A stretch of 64,000 nt of DNA from Zingiber officinale (lineage: Eukaryota; Streptophyta; Magnoliopsida; Zingiberales; Zingiberaceae), in contig NC_056000.1 of NCBI RefSeq assembly GCF_018446385.1, positions 33,703,511-33,767,510 of the forward strand, given 5' to 3'. The translations under genes and the position numbers were made by a program. This document shows, piece by piece, positions 43,591 through 55,780 of the stretch. The notes beneath the pieces were generated by a model. That model saw nothing but the letters and a program-made list of their open reading frames with translations. It made no database searches and was not told the origin of the DNA. Positions within the stretch are counted from its first letter, which is position 1; every line of letters starts with the position of its first letter.

Positions 43591-43843
43591 CGCTAAACAT
43601 GTTTCAACAACTAGAGTATGAGATATACCTTTGTTTTGGTTCCTCGAGGACGATCCGCCTTCAATGTCTCACGCTTACGGATGAAGCACTTGCCCTTGCT
43701 TCTTCATTCCGACTTTAAATCCCATACTGAGATTTATTCACTTTCTTTGTTGAACCGACTTGTTTCTTCTTCTTCTTTCCTTTCGGTTTAGAAGTAGAAC
43801 CATTTTCGACATAGTGAATTTGAGCATTGTGACGAAATAATCC

Positions 43844-44434
43844 TTATCTGCTTGAATATATCAGTAGTTCCGCTAATGAATAAACCCTCTTATTCATATT
43901 ATAGTTCAGGCGAAACTGCTCAAAACTTCTAGGTAGCGTTTGGAGGATCATATCGATCTGGGTTTCCCCATCAATTTCTCCTCCAAGGATCTGTATCTCG
44001 TTCAGATAAGCCATCATCTTTAGGATATTATCCCTTACAGGAGTACCCTCTTGCATGGTGGCTGTCATTATCTTTCTCATGGCTTCTTGCCTAGAAGCCC
44101 TATCCTGATGACCAAAGAGTTCCTTGAGATTGTTCATAATATCATAGGTTGTTGGTAAATCTTGATGCTGATGTTGCAATACATTTGACATTGAAGCCAA
44201 AATGTAACACCGCGCCATCTCATCTGCTTTTACCCATTTCCTATGATATTCAATCTCCTCTTGGGTAGATTCACCAGTGGGTGCATCAGGGCATTGTTCA
44301 GTCAAGACAAATTTATAGCTTTCAGCAGTAAGGACAATGTCCAGGTTCCTTTTCCAATCTATGTAATTAGGTCCAGTAAGTCTATTCTGTTGAAGTATGA
44401 TGGACAGTGGGTTGAAAGTCATCCTAAGAATCAC
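43844..44434 (-). pseudogene. Copia E Gag
   Basis: RLTGPNYIDWKRNLDIVLTAE (Copia Gag N-terminus), YHRKWVKADEMARCYILASMS, QEAMRKIMTATMQEGTPVRDNILKMMAYLNEI, TQIDMILQTLPRSFEQFRLNYNMN. Matches the UBN2-like Gag domain. Downstream (43590-43843) a Lys-rich stretch without an intact zinc knuckle is frameshifted. Confidence 0.87.
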
Positions 44435-45518
44435 AAATAACTTTTGGTCAGTACTCTAAATTTAGAATAATATTGATTCCTCAAACAATACTATTTTAAA
44501 TTAACCAACACCTCATAACACCGTGAATTTTGTATGCCACGTTAGTGTGGACGTATACAAATTCAACATTTGTAAAAGGAGGGTTTTATCCCATTAATTT
44601 TATTATCTTGTCAACCTAACTTTTTGACAAATAAAATTAATAGTTGGTGTCTTTTGGTCACACAAATAATAGCAGTGACTCCGATGGGGAGGATACTATT
44701 AGATGTGTCTAAGTGTATACCATTACTTGACACTAAGTTCATTAATAAGATTATGCCCCTTTCGTTGGGGAAGATCACACGCTCTTAATTAACTTCCTAT
44801 AGTCATCCAAAAATGGAAGTCTGTTCTAGTGATCCATAAACAAGCTCATCCGTTATGGAGGAAGGCACTCAGAGCCAACGCAAGCTTGTTTGTATCACTT
44901 ACAAACCAGTAATGGAGACCATGGGATTTATTTAAAATCCCTCTCCCATAGTTATTTATAAATGAGGAATTTTAACTATGCTAGCCTACTAAAACTTGTA
45001 AACTAACATGCACACACAAGATAATATAAAAGCAATAAATAGAAAATTTAATTTTCAACTATTATGGCTTTTATCACTAATTGTCCTCCGTGTGTTGTCA
45101 TCCCAAGCTGCTGCCATATTTGGCCACCGCCATCGATCTGTCGCATCCATCTTGCTCCTAGTTCCGCTACGCCTCTGGTCCTTAGAAGGTTCCATGCTTT
45201 GCAAGATTCGATCCGCGACATAAATAGAATTTTACATTTTGATCCTATATTCCATAAAAGGAATGTACATGTATCTAGATCAAAAATAAAATCCTAATAA
45301 AACTAAATACAGCTCCTGCTGTATTTTAATACAATCATGCACACACAGATAAATGCCCTTGACATGTCCAAGGGTCCAATCACACACATAATAACTAAAA
45401 GCCATAATAGTTGGATCCTGCATCCACAAAGTTAGCACATCCTACTATTAACCTGCCTAAATTATGTATGACATGTGCATAATAAACTAAATACCAAATA
45501 CACAGAGGCAAAACCCTA
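44435..45518 (-). other. Copia E 5' leader, non-coding
   Basis: AT-rich DNA between the Gag start and the PBS; no gene recognised. The long leader (about 1.1 kb) would contain the packaging signal if functional. Confidence 0.6.
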
Positions 45519-45530
45519 GCTCTGATACCA
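45519..45530 (-). other. Primer binding site of Copia E
   Basis: GCTCTGATACCA on plus (TGGTATCAGAGC on minus), two bases from the LTR edge at 45533. Confidence 0.92.
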
Positions 45531-46362
45531 ATTGTTGGTTGCTACTCGGAAAACATATAGGTTCCACTGTACAAAAATTTTGTACAAAGGTCTGAACCTT
45601 TTCCTAGCTACCATGTGTTCTTTTAAATTAAATTTTGGATCGCCTGCGGAACTTAACACATTTGATCCAAAACTTAATCTATTTGTTCTTTTAGGTTTTG
45701 ACTTGGATCTCCTGCGGAACTTAACACGTTCGACCCAAGTCTCCTTAAGTTATTAATTCCATTAAATATTAATTTTCATAATTGGTTCCCAGTACTGACG
45801 TGGCGAGGCACATGGCCTTCTTGGATATGGGAGAAACTACCACCGACTAGACAAAACCTTTTATAGAAATCTAATATTTAATTTCCTAAAATAACTTTAG
45901 GTTAACCAAAGAGAGCAATCAAATCACAAGGAAAAGAAAAAACAAAAGAACACAACATCGAAAAACATATTCGAAATTCTAGAACGTAAGCCTCTTGTAT
46001 TTGGTATTATTTCCATAAATAACTAGCATGATGCGGAAATAAAAATTACTAGTTATACCTTGTAGAAAAACCTCTTGATCTTCTACCGTATTCCTCTTCT
46101 AACCTCGGACGTTGTGTGGGCAACGATCTACCGAGATGAGAAACCACCAACCACCTTCTTCTCCTCCAAGCAAGGTTCGGCCACAAAGGAAAACTTCACC
46201 AAGGAGAAAAACCAAAATACTAACCAAGCTCCAAGAGATGCTAGCTTTCTCTCCTTCTTCTTCTTCTTCTCCAAGTAGTATCCGGCCTCCACAAGAGCTC
46301 CAAGCAATAGAAAGTTTCGGCCACCACAATGAGGAAGAAGAGAAGAGATGATGGCCGGCCAC

Positions 46363-47793
46363 TGTTGGTGCAATATCCCTCAGGTCAAGGTTGACCTGGG
46401 TGACCAAGCTAAGTCTTGGTTTGAGTTTAGATGTTTGACAATAAGAAATTGATTGAAGAAGAGTCAAGTAGGTCAAGGTTGACCGAATACTTGACAGGGA
46501 AGTCCTGGTGAGTGAAGCCAGGCAGAAGGAAAACCCTAGTGAGTGAAGCTAGGTGAAAGTCCTGGTGAGTGAAGCCAGGCAGAAGGAAAATCCTAGTGAG
46601 TGAAGCTAGGTGAAAGTCCTGGTGAGTGAAGCCAGGTGAAAGCCCTAGTGAGTGAAGCTAGGTGAAAGTCCTGGTGAGTGAAGCCAGATGAAAGCCTTAG
46701 TGAGTGAAGCTAGGCAGATGGAAAACCCTAGTGAGTGAAGCTAGGTGAAAGTCCTGGTGAGTGAAGCCAGGCAAGGGAAAATCCAGATGGATCGAGGATG
46801 ATCGGACATCTGGTGTTGGGAAGTCCAAGTAGGTCAAGGGAGTGACCAGATACTTGGCATGAATAGAAAAGTCTAAGTGGGTCAAAGGGATTGACCAGAC
46901 ACTTGGTGGGAAGTCCTAGCAGGTCAAAGGAGTGACCAGATGCTAGGCATGATGTACCAACAGGTCAAGGTTGACCGGATGTTGGTTTGAGAGGCTTGGA
47001 ACTTGGTTTTGGGCAAAAACCAAGTGTTGGATCGATCGATGGATCGATCCAATCTGGATCGATCGGTGGATCGATCCGGAGCTTCTAAGCGATCAGAGCC
47101 TCGGATCGATCCGTGGATCGATCAGATGTTCAATCGATCGGTGGATCGATTGGGGCCTGGAGTGCGATAAGCGCCGGATCGATCCGTGGATCGATCCAGC
47201 GCTTTTCGCACGAGCCCGGATCGATCCGTGGATCGATCCAAAGCCTCCCCGATCGATTGGGAACATTCGAATCGATCGGGATCCGACCGTTGGCGTCGAT
47301 AAAGGCCGCAGGCGTTCATTTCCTTCGACATCTCTTCTCCGATTCACTCCAGATTTCTCGCCAGCTCCTCCACAGCACTCACAAAGCTCAGATCGCCAGT
47401 TCTTGAAGGATCTTGGAAGTTTTCCAAGTCAAGAGGCGGATCAAAGCCAAGAAGAGAAGCTAGGGTTAGGGTTTATACTCATTGTAAGCTTGTAAGCTTG
47501 TACTTCTTGTATCCTTTCCCTCTCTTCTTGTATTGAGTCTTGTAGGGCTTCTCCGCCCTTGGTAGTTACCATAAAGGAGAGTTTTATTTAGTGGAGGGTG
47601 TGTGTGTTGGTGTGGATCCTTGGATTAGTCACCTCTTGTGAGGTGGATACCAAGTAAAACCAACCGTGTTAGGGTTGTGTATTTGTTTCTGTATTTTCCG
47701 CTGCACATCTTTGAAGGAACAAGCAACGCCAAGCAACGAGCGAACGCGACGAACTATTCACCCCCCCCCCTCTAGCTACTTTTGGTCCTAACA
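46363..47793 (+). repeat. 5' LTR of element C
   Basis: TGTTGGTGCAATATCC...CCTAACA. Contains CCTGG/CCAGG and CCTAG/CTAGG hairpin units (46503-46790), two-tier GGTCA/TGACC hairpins (46785-46985), ATCGATC palindromes (47030-47290), a GATAAAGG TATA-like box at about 47299, and a poly-C run at 47761-47770. Confidence 0.93.
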
Positions 47794-47795
47794 AG

Positions 47796-47807
47796 TGGTA
47801 TCAGAGC
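47796..47807 (+). other. Primer binding site of element C
   Basis: TGGTATCAGAGC two bases after the LTR. Confidence 0.93.
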
Positions 47808-47853
47808 CGGAATCATTGCCGGAAGGGTCAAGCATAACAAGAAAAGCTAGAGG

Positions 47854-49650
47854 GTGAAGAAGTTGGAGCAAATTCTTCAAGTTCAAGATTTTATCAAGCT
47901 CAACTTCAAGATGCAATTCCAAGATGGACTTGGATTTGACACAAGGGTGGCTCCACCATATTCATCTACAAGCTTCGATTCTTGGAAATCAAGAATCGAA
48001 AATTTTCTTATGATGGAGATAGAGCAATGGTTTGCTCTCATGGAAGGTTTTGAAGCTCCCACAAATTCCAAGGGCAAAGTACTCAAAAGGAGCAAGTGGA
48101 GCAAAGACCAAATCCAAAGATGTGAGGCCAATGACAAAGTGACCAAGCTTTTGGTCAATTTATTGCCAAGCAACATCTTGGAACAAATTGGAGAGTTTGA
48201 AGATGCCAAGGAGCTTTGGAGCAAATTGGCAAGAATTCATGAGATCCCCTCCACTGTATCAAATCAAGGAGAATCCAAAGAGGGCGACTCATTGGATTAA
48301 GACCAAGAGGAGGACTCCGAGGTTGAGAGATGCTCAACCTCCGAAGAAGAAGTTCAAGAAGAAGCTTCATCTTTAAGGGAATGCAACGAAGGGAACAAGG
48401 AGGGAGCATACTCCTTGTTTCATATTCAAGATGATGAAGCCTCCACCTCTAGGATTGAGGGGGAGCAATTTTTGGTGACGCCGGATCAAGAAGAAGGAGA
48501 AGCTTCTACATCCGGGTCAAGTGAAGAAGAAGAAGATGGTGTCACCTCCGAAATTCAAGAAATATCAAATGGAGGAGCAAGTGCCATCCCTATACAAGAA
48601 GGTATAAATGTTTCAATTAAAAATAAAAATCATATAATATATTTTGAGTGTAGGGAAAGTGGGCACTACAAGAGCAAATGCCCTAAATTGGCCAAGAAGA
48701 AGGGCCAAGTGGCACAAAAGGGCAAGGAGAAGCCCAAGGAGACCGTCCCCGGAACAAAGAAGAGCAAGGAGCACATCGTGTGCTTCTCTTGCAATCAAAA
48801 GGGGCATTACCGAAGTCAATGCCCTAAGGGGAAGAAGGTGGTCAAGGCTCATGGAGGAAGCTCTAGTCAAGGGGGAGTCTCTAAGGTAAAGAAGAAGGTA
48901 ACATTTATTGAGCCTACTCCTTTACATTATGGTAAAAAGCATGATAGTTCTAACTTTTATCATTTTAATGCAATTTACCATAAGAATAGAAAGCATGAGG
49001 GCTTTAAGGAAAAACATGTGGCCCTACATGCCAAAACTACCCAACCTAAGGTTAGGAAGGTAGATAGACACTTGGGCAATAACTCTAAAGATTTTAGATA
49101 CAAGCCCAAGAACAAATATGCTCATGAATCAAATGAAAAATCTAAAACTAAGGACTTAGTGATAGAAAATCAAGTCTTGAGGTCAAGGCTTGATAAAATG
49201 GAAAGGACCCTAAAAAGGATGGAAAATATCCTAAAAGGGCAAAATGAGCATAGCCTAGGTCTAGGAGCACAAAGGTCATCTAATGGCCATAGAGGTTTGG
49301 GATACAAACCAAAGGCTAAGAAGGATGTGCCCTCTTACCATAGAGTTCCATATAGTTATGGAACAAACCCTAGGTCTAGTGGTCAAGCCAAGAATACTAG
49401 GGAAGTCATCCCTAAGAGTATTTTTACAATAAATGTGACTAAGACTTCTAAGAAGTCTAAGAAAGTCACAAAGAAGGTTACAAGGGAAGCTATCCCTAGA
49501 GTTGACCTAGAAAATGTGACCAAGGCTTCTAAGAAGCCCAACAAGGTCACTAGGAAGGTATGTAGGGAAGTTATCCCTAGTGAGTACCTAGAGCATCCAA
49601 GGAGCACCAATAGGTGTTGGGTTCCTAGGAGCATCTTCTCTACCCCATAG
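47854..49650 (+). pseudogene. Copia-like Gag of element C, one nonsense codon
   Basis: One frame from 47854 to 49650 broken only by TAA at 48298-48300. N-terminal capsid text: YSSTSFDSWKSRIENFLMME, KVTKLLVNLLPSNILEQIGEFEDAKELWSKLA. Then an acidic Ser/Glu region; knuckle 1 YFECRESGHYKSKC (48640-48681, first Cys replaced by Tyr); knuckle 2 CFSCNQKGHYRSQC (48781-48822, intact); coiled coil ENQVLRSRLDKMERTLKRM (about 49168-49225); and repeated KKVTREAIPRVDL-type segments ending REVIPSEYL...WVPRS. Clearly homologous to Gag B. Confidence 0.9.
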
Positions 49651-52005
49651 ATGGGTTAGAGAGTGTCAACTCCGATTAGAAGGGTAGTTAACCCAACTTT
49701 GAGGAAATTGACACTCAAGGAGCATTTTCAAGGTTTTAGTTAACCTTTGAAAATGAAATGGAATTATTGATTACTCCTTGAAAGAGTAAAATGTGTCTAA
49801 TGGTGAAAAATTGATTTTATCTTAAAATGGCACAAATTGGGAAAACCTTGAGAAATACCAAGTTGGGATTTTGGTATTCTCTTGGAAATTTAAGGCAATC
49901 CGGGCCTTGATTTATGTAATAACTCTTGAGGAAAAATGGAATATGCCAACATTTGAGGACATGTTTATTTTCAATTGGCATACATTAAATCAAGGAAATT
50001 AGAAATGCCAATTTAGGCTTTGGCATTCTCTTGTAGCACTTTAGGGCAATCTAGGTTTAAGGTGTAAGTTTAGCTAAGACTTTAAGGATACTTAGATAGT
50101 TAATCTAGGTATATTTTATTTATGCTAAATCTTGCCATGATTGTTTGCCCATCATATGCCATGACATCATGTCTAGTTTTGCATTCATGTTTTATTATGA
50201 AAAATCCAAAAATACCATGTCATGACATTCATACATCATGTAGTAATAGGATATTTTCTTTTGAAAATTATTTTCTTTTGATGTATGCCATAACATAATC
50301 ATGCATTAAGTTTAATTCCTTGTAATTAAGGACAAATGACATTTAACGACACTTGTTGACAAGTGACATCCTAGGTGGATGTCTAATATTTCTAAAATGC
50401 CTAGATAAATATGCATGATCCCTAGATTAGGACAAAAACCAAAATCTACATCTCACAAAGACTATAAGGTGACTTGTATGTGTTTTGTCCACAATAGATA
50501 CAAGTGAGATGTTAGGATGATGAACAAAACTCAACATGTTGATTTAGTGCATTCTTTTGAGTTTTTAGGTTCATCAAAACACATAGTTATGTGTTTTCCC
50601 ATCATTGGGAAAGCTAGTGTACAAGTAATGTGCATTATGCCCAAGGAACATGATGGGATATTGGTTTTGAAAATGTTTTTAAAATGTTTTTGGAAAATCT
50701 TGGTGAAGGCTATCTTTTGATAGTAATCACCATTGAATAGTTAGACACAAACTTGAAGAAAAACACTAAAGTTTTTGCAAGTTTTCAAGTTTGTGTCAAT
50801 CTTTGAAAATATGATGTATTTTCATAGAAAGCTATTTTTCCATGATTAAGTATGCCCTAAATAATGTCTACACGAAATTTCATGATTTTTTTATTTTTGT
50901 AGAATTTTCTATGGGTTTCTGAAGTTGACCGAAATGGAATTTCAGCAACTATCAGAGCTCCGATCGATCCATGGATCGATTAGAGTGCCCGAATCGATCC
51001 GTGGATCGATTCAGAAGGCAAGTCTCCCGCGAGCAGAAGCTCGCTGGATCGATCAGACGATCGATCCAGGTAGTCTGAATCGATCAGTGGATCGATTCAG
51101 AAAGGTTCAATCGATTGGAACCCAACTCCAATCGATCCAAGTTGCTGATTTTGGCTGGGAAGGCTTGATTTCAGCATCTTTGAACCTCTTTGAGTCTAGG
51201 TAACTATTCCAAACCCCTAAAATACATTTGTATACATACAAAGGGTGTTTTCATGTGAAAACAAGGATGGATTGGTTAAGGAAGGCTTCATTGAAGTTTA
51301 GGTTGAGGTTTGTTTCAAATTTTGAGTATTTGAACCTCAGAACTTCTAAATTTGGGTTTCCTAAAGGTTTAGGGATTCCAAGTCATTGTTGGTGCAATGA
51401 CAGAAGTCACCACCATGTCTTTAGGGGGAGGGACTCTTTAAAGACATGAAAAATTACTTTTCATGAACCTTGGAAGGTGGTTAACCTTCTTTAAAGAAAA
51501 TGCTCATGTATGAGCTTTTGAACTTGAAATGGGGAGTGGATATCCTCATTATTTCAAGTGGGAACTCAAGTGGTTAGATAATGCTCAAGGTTGGGTATTT
51601 GTCTACATTGAGGGAGAAGTTAAGGATAAATGAAGGGTATGGGACCTTCATTATCGTGTTGATCACAACGAGTGATGTTGTGAACAATGATGAGTAACTC
51701 TTCAGGGGGAGAGTCGTCAACAAATGGATTTGTTGATGTGTACCCAAAATTGGGGCATGGGTTGATGTGTGCCCAAAGATGGGTTGATGTGTGCTAATAG
51801 GGGGAGAATGAAAGGACCTATGAATGGGTGTAAGTTAGGCTTTCATTACCTAGAGGGAGTGTGCCCTCGTAGGGGGAGAATGAAGAGCTTAATTTATATG
51901 TTCATTACCTAGTGGCATGAAGATTGAGGCTATAGGATTAGCCTAACTTACATGTGGTATTGTAAGTGTTATTGTGGTATTGTCAAACATCAAAAAGGGG
52001 GAGAT
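49651..52005 (+). other. Element C 3' internal region with palindromes and polypurine tract
   Basis: No gene. AT-rich to about 50930; then a second cluster of ATCGATC palindromes (50961-51140) with changing flanks, GGGGGAG motifs (51424-51875) and the polypurine tract ending at 52005. Confidence 0.75.
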
Positions 52006-52086
52006 TGTTGGTGCAATATCCCTCAGGTCAAGGTTGACCTGGGTGACCAAGCTGAGTCTTGGTTTGAGTTTAGATGTTTGACAATA
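51978..52086 (+). repeat. Inverted repeat bracketing the polypurine tract of element C
   Basis: TATTGTCAAACATC (51978-51991) and GATGTTTGACAATA (52073-52086) are perfect 14-bp complements across the internal/LTR border. Confidence 0.87.
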
Positions 52087-53459
52087 AGAAATTGATTGAA
52101 GAAGAGTCAAGTAGGTCAAGGTTGACCGGATACTTGACAGGGAAGTCCTAACTGGGAAGTTCGGTAGAATGGAAACCCTAGTGAGTGAAGCTAGGTGAAA
52201 GTCCTGGTGAGTGAAGCCAGGCAGAAGGAAAATCCTAGTGAGTGAAGCTAGGTGAAAGTCCTGGTGAGTGAAGCCAGGTGAAAGCCCTAGTGAGTGAAGC
52301 TAGGTGAAAGTCCTGGTGAGTGAAGCCAGGTGAAAGTCCTAGTGAGTGAAGCTAGGCAGATGGAAAACCCTAGTGAGTGAAGCTAGGTGAAAGTCCTGGT
52401 GAGTGAAGCCAGGCAAGGGAAAATCCAGATGGATCGAGGATGATCGGACATCTGGTGTTGGGAAGTCCAAGTAGGTCAAGGGAGTGACCAGATACTTGGC
52501 ATGAGGAAATCTAGGTGGGTCAAAGGGATTGACCAGACACTTGGTGGGAAGTCCTAGCAGGTCAAAGGAGTGACCAGATGCTAGGCATGATGTACCAACA
52601 GGTCAAGGTTGACCGGATGTTGGTTTGAGAGGCTTGGAACTTGGTTTTGGGCAAAAACCAAGTGTTGGATCGATCAGTGGATCGATCCAGGAGCTGGATC
52701 GATCAGTGGATCGATCCAGGCTTCTCCTAAGCGAACAGAGAGCCTCTGGATCGATCCGTGGATCGATCCAGATGTTCCAATCGATCAGGGGATCGATTGG
52801 AACGCGGCTGCTTCGCGCGATAAGCACTGGATCGATTCGTGGATCGATCCAGGCGTTTTTCCCAGAGCACAGAGGCACTCTGGATCGATCCGTGGATCGA
52901 TCCAAAGCCTCCCCGATCGATTGGGAACATTCGAATCGATCGGGATCCGACCGTTGGCGTCGATAAAGGCCGCAGGCGTTCATTTCCTTCGACATCTCTT
53001 CTCCGATTCACTCCAGATTTCTCGCCAGCTCCTCCACAGCACTCACAAAGCTCAGATCGCCAGTTCTTGAAGGATCTTGGAAGTTTTCCAAGTCAAGAGG
53101 CGGATCAAAGCCAAGAAGAGAAGCTAGGGTTAGGGTTTATACTCATTGTAAGCTTGTAAGCTTGTACTTCTTGTATCCTTTCCCTCTCTTCTTGTATTGA
53201 GTCTTGTAGGGCTTCTCCGCCCTTGGTAGTTACCATAAAGGAGAGTTTTATTTAGTGGAGGGTGTGTGTGTTGGTGTGGATCCTTGGATTAGTCACCTCT
53301 TGTGAGGTGGATACCAAGTAAAACCAACCGTGTTAGCGTTGTGTGTTTGTTTCTGTATTTTCCGCTGCACATCTTTGAAGGAACAAGCAACGCCAAGCAA
53401 CGAGCGAACGCGACGAGCTATTCACCCCCCCCCCCCTCTAGCTACTTTTGGTCCTAACA
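52006..53459 (+). repeat. 3' LTR of element C
   Basis: 1454 bp. Outside 52670-52910 it is nearly identical to the 5' LTR; inside that palindrome block it differs by many substitutions and indels. Confidence 0.93.
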
Positions 53460-55780
53460 GCCACAACACCAAGGAAAAGAGGGAGAGAAAATAATAGAGG
53501 TTGTGTCTCATGAAGGCACCCTCACCCCTTCTTTTATATTCCTTGGCCTAGGCAAATTAGGAAATTTAATTACAATAAAATTTCCTCAATTTCCTTGACA
53601 TGATTTAATTGAGAAAAATAAAATAAAATTTCCCAAATAAACCTACATTGGCCGGCCACATCATTGGAGAACAAATTGGACAAGTTTCAATCAACAATTA
53701 AAACTTCCTAATTTGTTTTCGGAAATTTTAAAAAATAAAATTTCTCTTTAAAAATCTCTTCATGGTTGATAAAAGGAAATTTCTATAATTTTAATTTTAT
53801 CAACATGTGAATAATTTTAAAGAGAAAATAAAATATCTCACCAATCTACAAATAAGGAAAGAGATCTAATCTCTTTCTTTAATCTTTTGTAGATCTTTTA
53901 TAAGAGAGATATTTTAATTTAAATTCTCTTTAATAAATTATTTCTTCCACATAATAAAAATTAAAATTAAAATTCCTTTTTAATTTAATTTGGCCGGCCC
54001 CCACTAGCTTGGGTTCAAGCTAGGGTCGGCCACCCAAATTCATACCTTGGCCGGCCCTAGCTTGTTCCCAAGCTAGCTTTGCCGTCCCCTATTAGGTGGG
54101 TATAAAAGGTAGGTATAGGTGGGTATAGAACTCTACAAATAAGAGGCTACGATAGGGACCGAGAGGAGGAATTGGTTTTGGTCTCCCGATAAAATTAAGC
54201 ATCCGTGTTGCGAACACACAACTTAATTTTATCAATGATAATTCATTCCACTAGAGAACTATCATTGAACTACCGCACCAATCCCAAATTACATTTTTGG
54301 GCTCCTTCTTATTATGAGTGTGTTAGTCTCCCTGTGTTTAAGATATCGAATGTCCACTAATTAAGTGAGTTACTGACAACTCATTTAATTAATATCTAAG
54401 TACAAGAGTAGTACCACTCAACCTTATTATCATGTCGGACTAAGTCCACCTGCAGGGTTTAACATGACAATCTTTATGAGCTCCTCTTGGGGACATTATC
54501 AACCTAGTATCTCTAGGACACAGTTTCCTTCTATAATCAACAACACACTATAAGTGATACCATTTCCCAACTTATCGGGCTTATTGATTCATCGAACTAA
54601 ATCTCACCCATTGATAAATTAAAGAAATAAATATCAAATATATGTGCTTGTTATTATATTAGGATTAAGAGCACACACTTCCATAATAACCGAGGTCTTT
54701 GTTTCTTTATAAAATCAGTATAAAAGAAACGACCTCAAATGGTCCTACTCAATACACTCTAAGTGTACTAGTGTAATTATACAGTCAAGATAAACTGATA
54801 CCTAATTACACTACGACCTTCTAATGATTTGTTCCTTTCCATTTTGGTCGTGAGCTACTGTTTATAATTTATAAGGTACTGATAACATTATCTTCTGCAT
54901 ATGACACAACATGCTATGTTATCTACAATATAAATTAATTGAACAACTACAAACAAATGTAGATGATTTGACCAAATGTGATTCTTTATTCAAGACAAAT
55001 GTTTACAAAAGCTTAGGCTTTCAGTATACACTCCAACAGTATGTAGTTGTTGTTCTTATGCCTCCTCGAAACTGCCTTATATAAGGCTTGGAAGGCGCCT
55101 CCAATGAGGGTAAAATCAATCTTGACATCGCTGTGCCTTATCTTCGAACCGGTCAAATGCTATCCGTGAAAGGCGTCTTCCATAGCCATGGAAGGCATCT
55201 TCAAGTACTGTTCACCTGAAGACAACTTTACTTCTTTACTTGCTTTCTTGCTCTACAACAAATGTGTTAGTCCAAAATACCCTGCAAGACAAGTGTTAGC
55301 ACAATATATAAAAATAGAACAATTAGTCTCTGTCCTCTCAGGACCAAGAACTAGTCAAGGTCTCAGTCTAGGGATCCCAAATGGTCTTAGACTGGACTGA
55401 CGCCTACTATCCCTCAACTGGGACGCGTCCTCACAGTCACTCTCCTCTAGTGACTTACTTTTACTTACCTTTTGCCATATATCCGATCAGCCTGTCGACT
55501 AGTCTAGACTTCGTGTCAACTATTCAGTCAGCCCGTCGACCTAGCTGGACTTCGTGCTAGATATCCGGTCAGCCCGTCGACCTATCTGGACTTCATGCCA
55601 GCTATTTGGTCGCCCCGTTGACCTAGCTGGGCTTCACACCAGCTATCCGATCGGCCCATCGACCTAGCTAGATTTCTCCTACACACTCAGTTAAAGTGTT
55701 AGATCACAACACAACTAACTTAATCTATTTTATCATTCATCAAAACCTGAGTTAGATCGTTAGTGATAACCGCACCAACA

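Larger units (their letters stand above)
46363..53459 (+). mobile_element. Gag-only LTR retrotransposon C
   Basis: 5' LTR 46363-47793, PBS 47796, gag, polypurine tract AAAAAGGGGGAGAT, 3' LTR 52006-53459. Exact target duplication GCCAC. LTRs are 1431 and 1454 bp. No pol genes. It is the youngest layer of this part of the nest (gypsy, then LTR D2, then Copia E, then C). Confidence 0.94.
38107..55038 (-). mobile_element. Ty1/copia element E with 2.4-kb LTRs, interrupted by element C
   Basis: 3' LTR 38107-40515, internal region 40516-45532, 5' LTR 45533-46362 plus 53460-55038. Target duplication GTATG (38102-38106, 55039-55043). The PBS is at 45519-45530. The order on minus is gag, protease, integrase, RT, RNase H, the Copia order. 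The polyprotein is frameshifted and lacks pieces, so it is not autonomous now. A solo LTR of the same family is at 31616-34213. Confidence 0.93.
45533..55038 (-). repeat. 5' LTR of Copia E, split by element C
   Basis: Parts 45533-46362 and 53460-55038 correspond to the 3' LTR 38107-40515. The GCCAC duplication of element C lies at 46358-46362 and 53460-53464. TATA (minus) at 53531-53538. High similarity to 38107-40515 suggests a fairly recent insertion. Confidence 0.92.
37623..55780 (-). mobile_element. Solo LTR D2, split by the Copia E locus
   Basis: LTR D sequence at 37623-38106 and 55039-55780 (about 1226 bp when the insertion is set aside). Starts TGTTGGATCGTG, ends CACCAACA. Flanks are ATAAG (37618-37622) and ATAAA (55781-55785), a probable target duplication with one change. 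TATA (minus) at about 55077-55084. It lies only 37 bp from D1. Confidence 0.8.

Noticed and set aside
46971..47495. Long ORFs with RWIDPWIDP or RSTDRS peptide repeats (also at 52603-53159)
   Set aside because: They are read through the GGATCGATC palindromes in several frames on both strands; an artefact of the repeat, not a gene.
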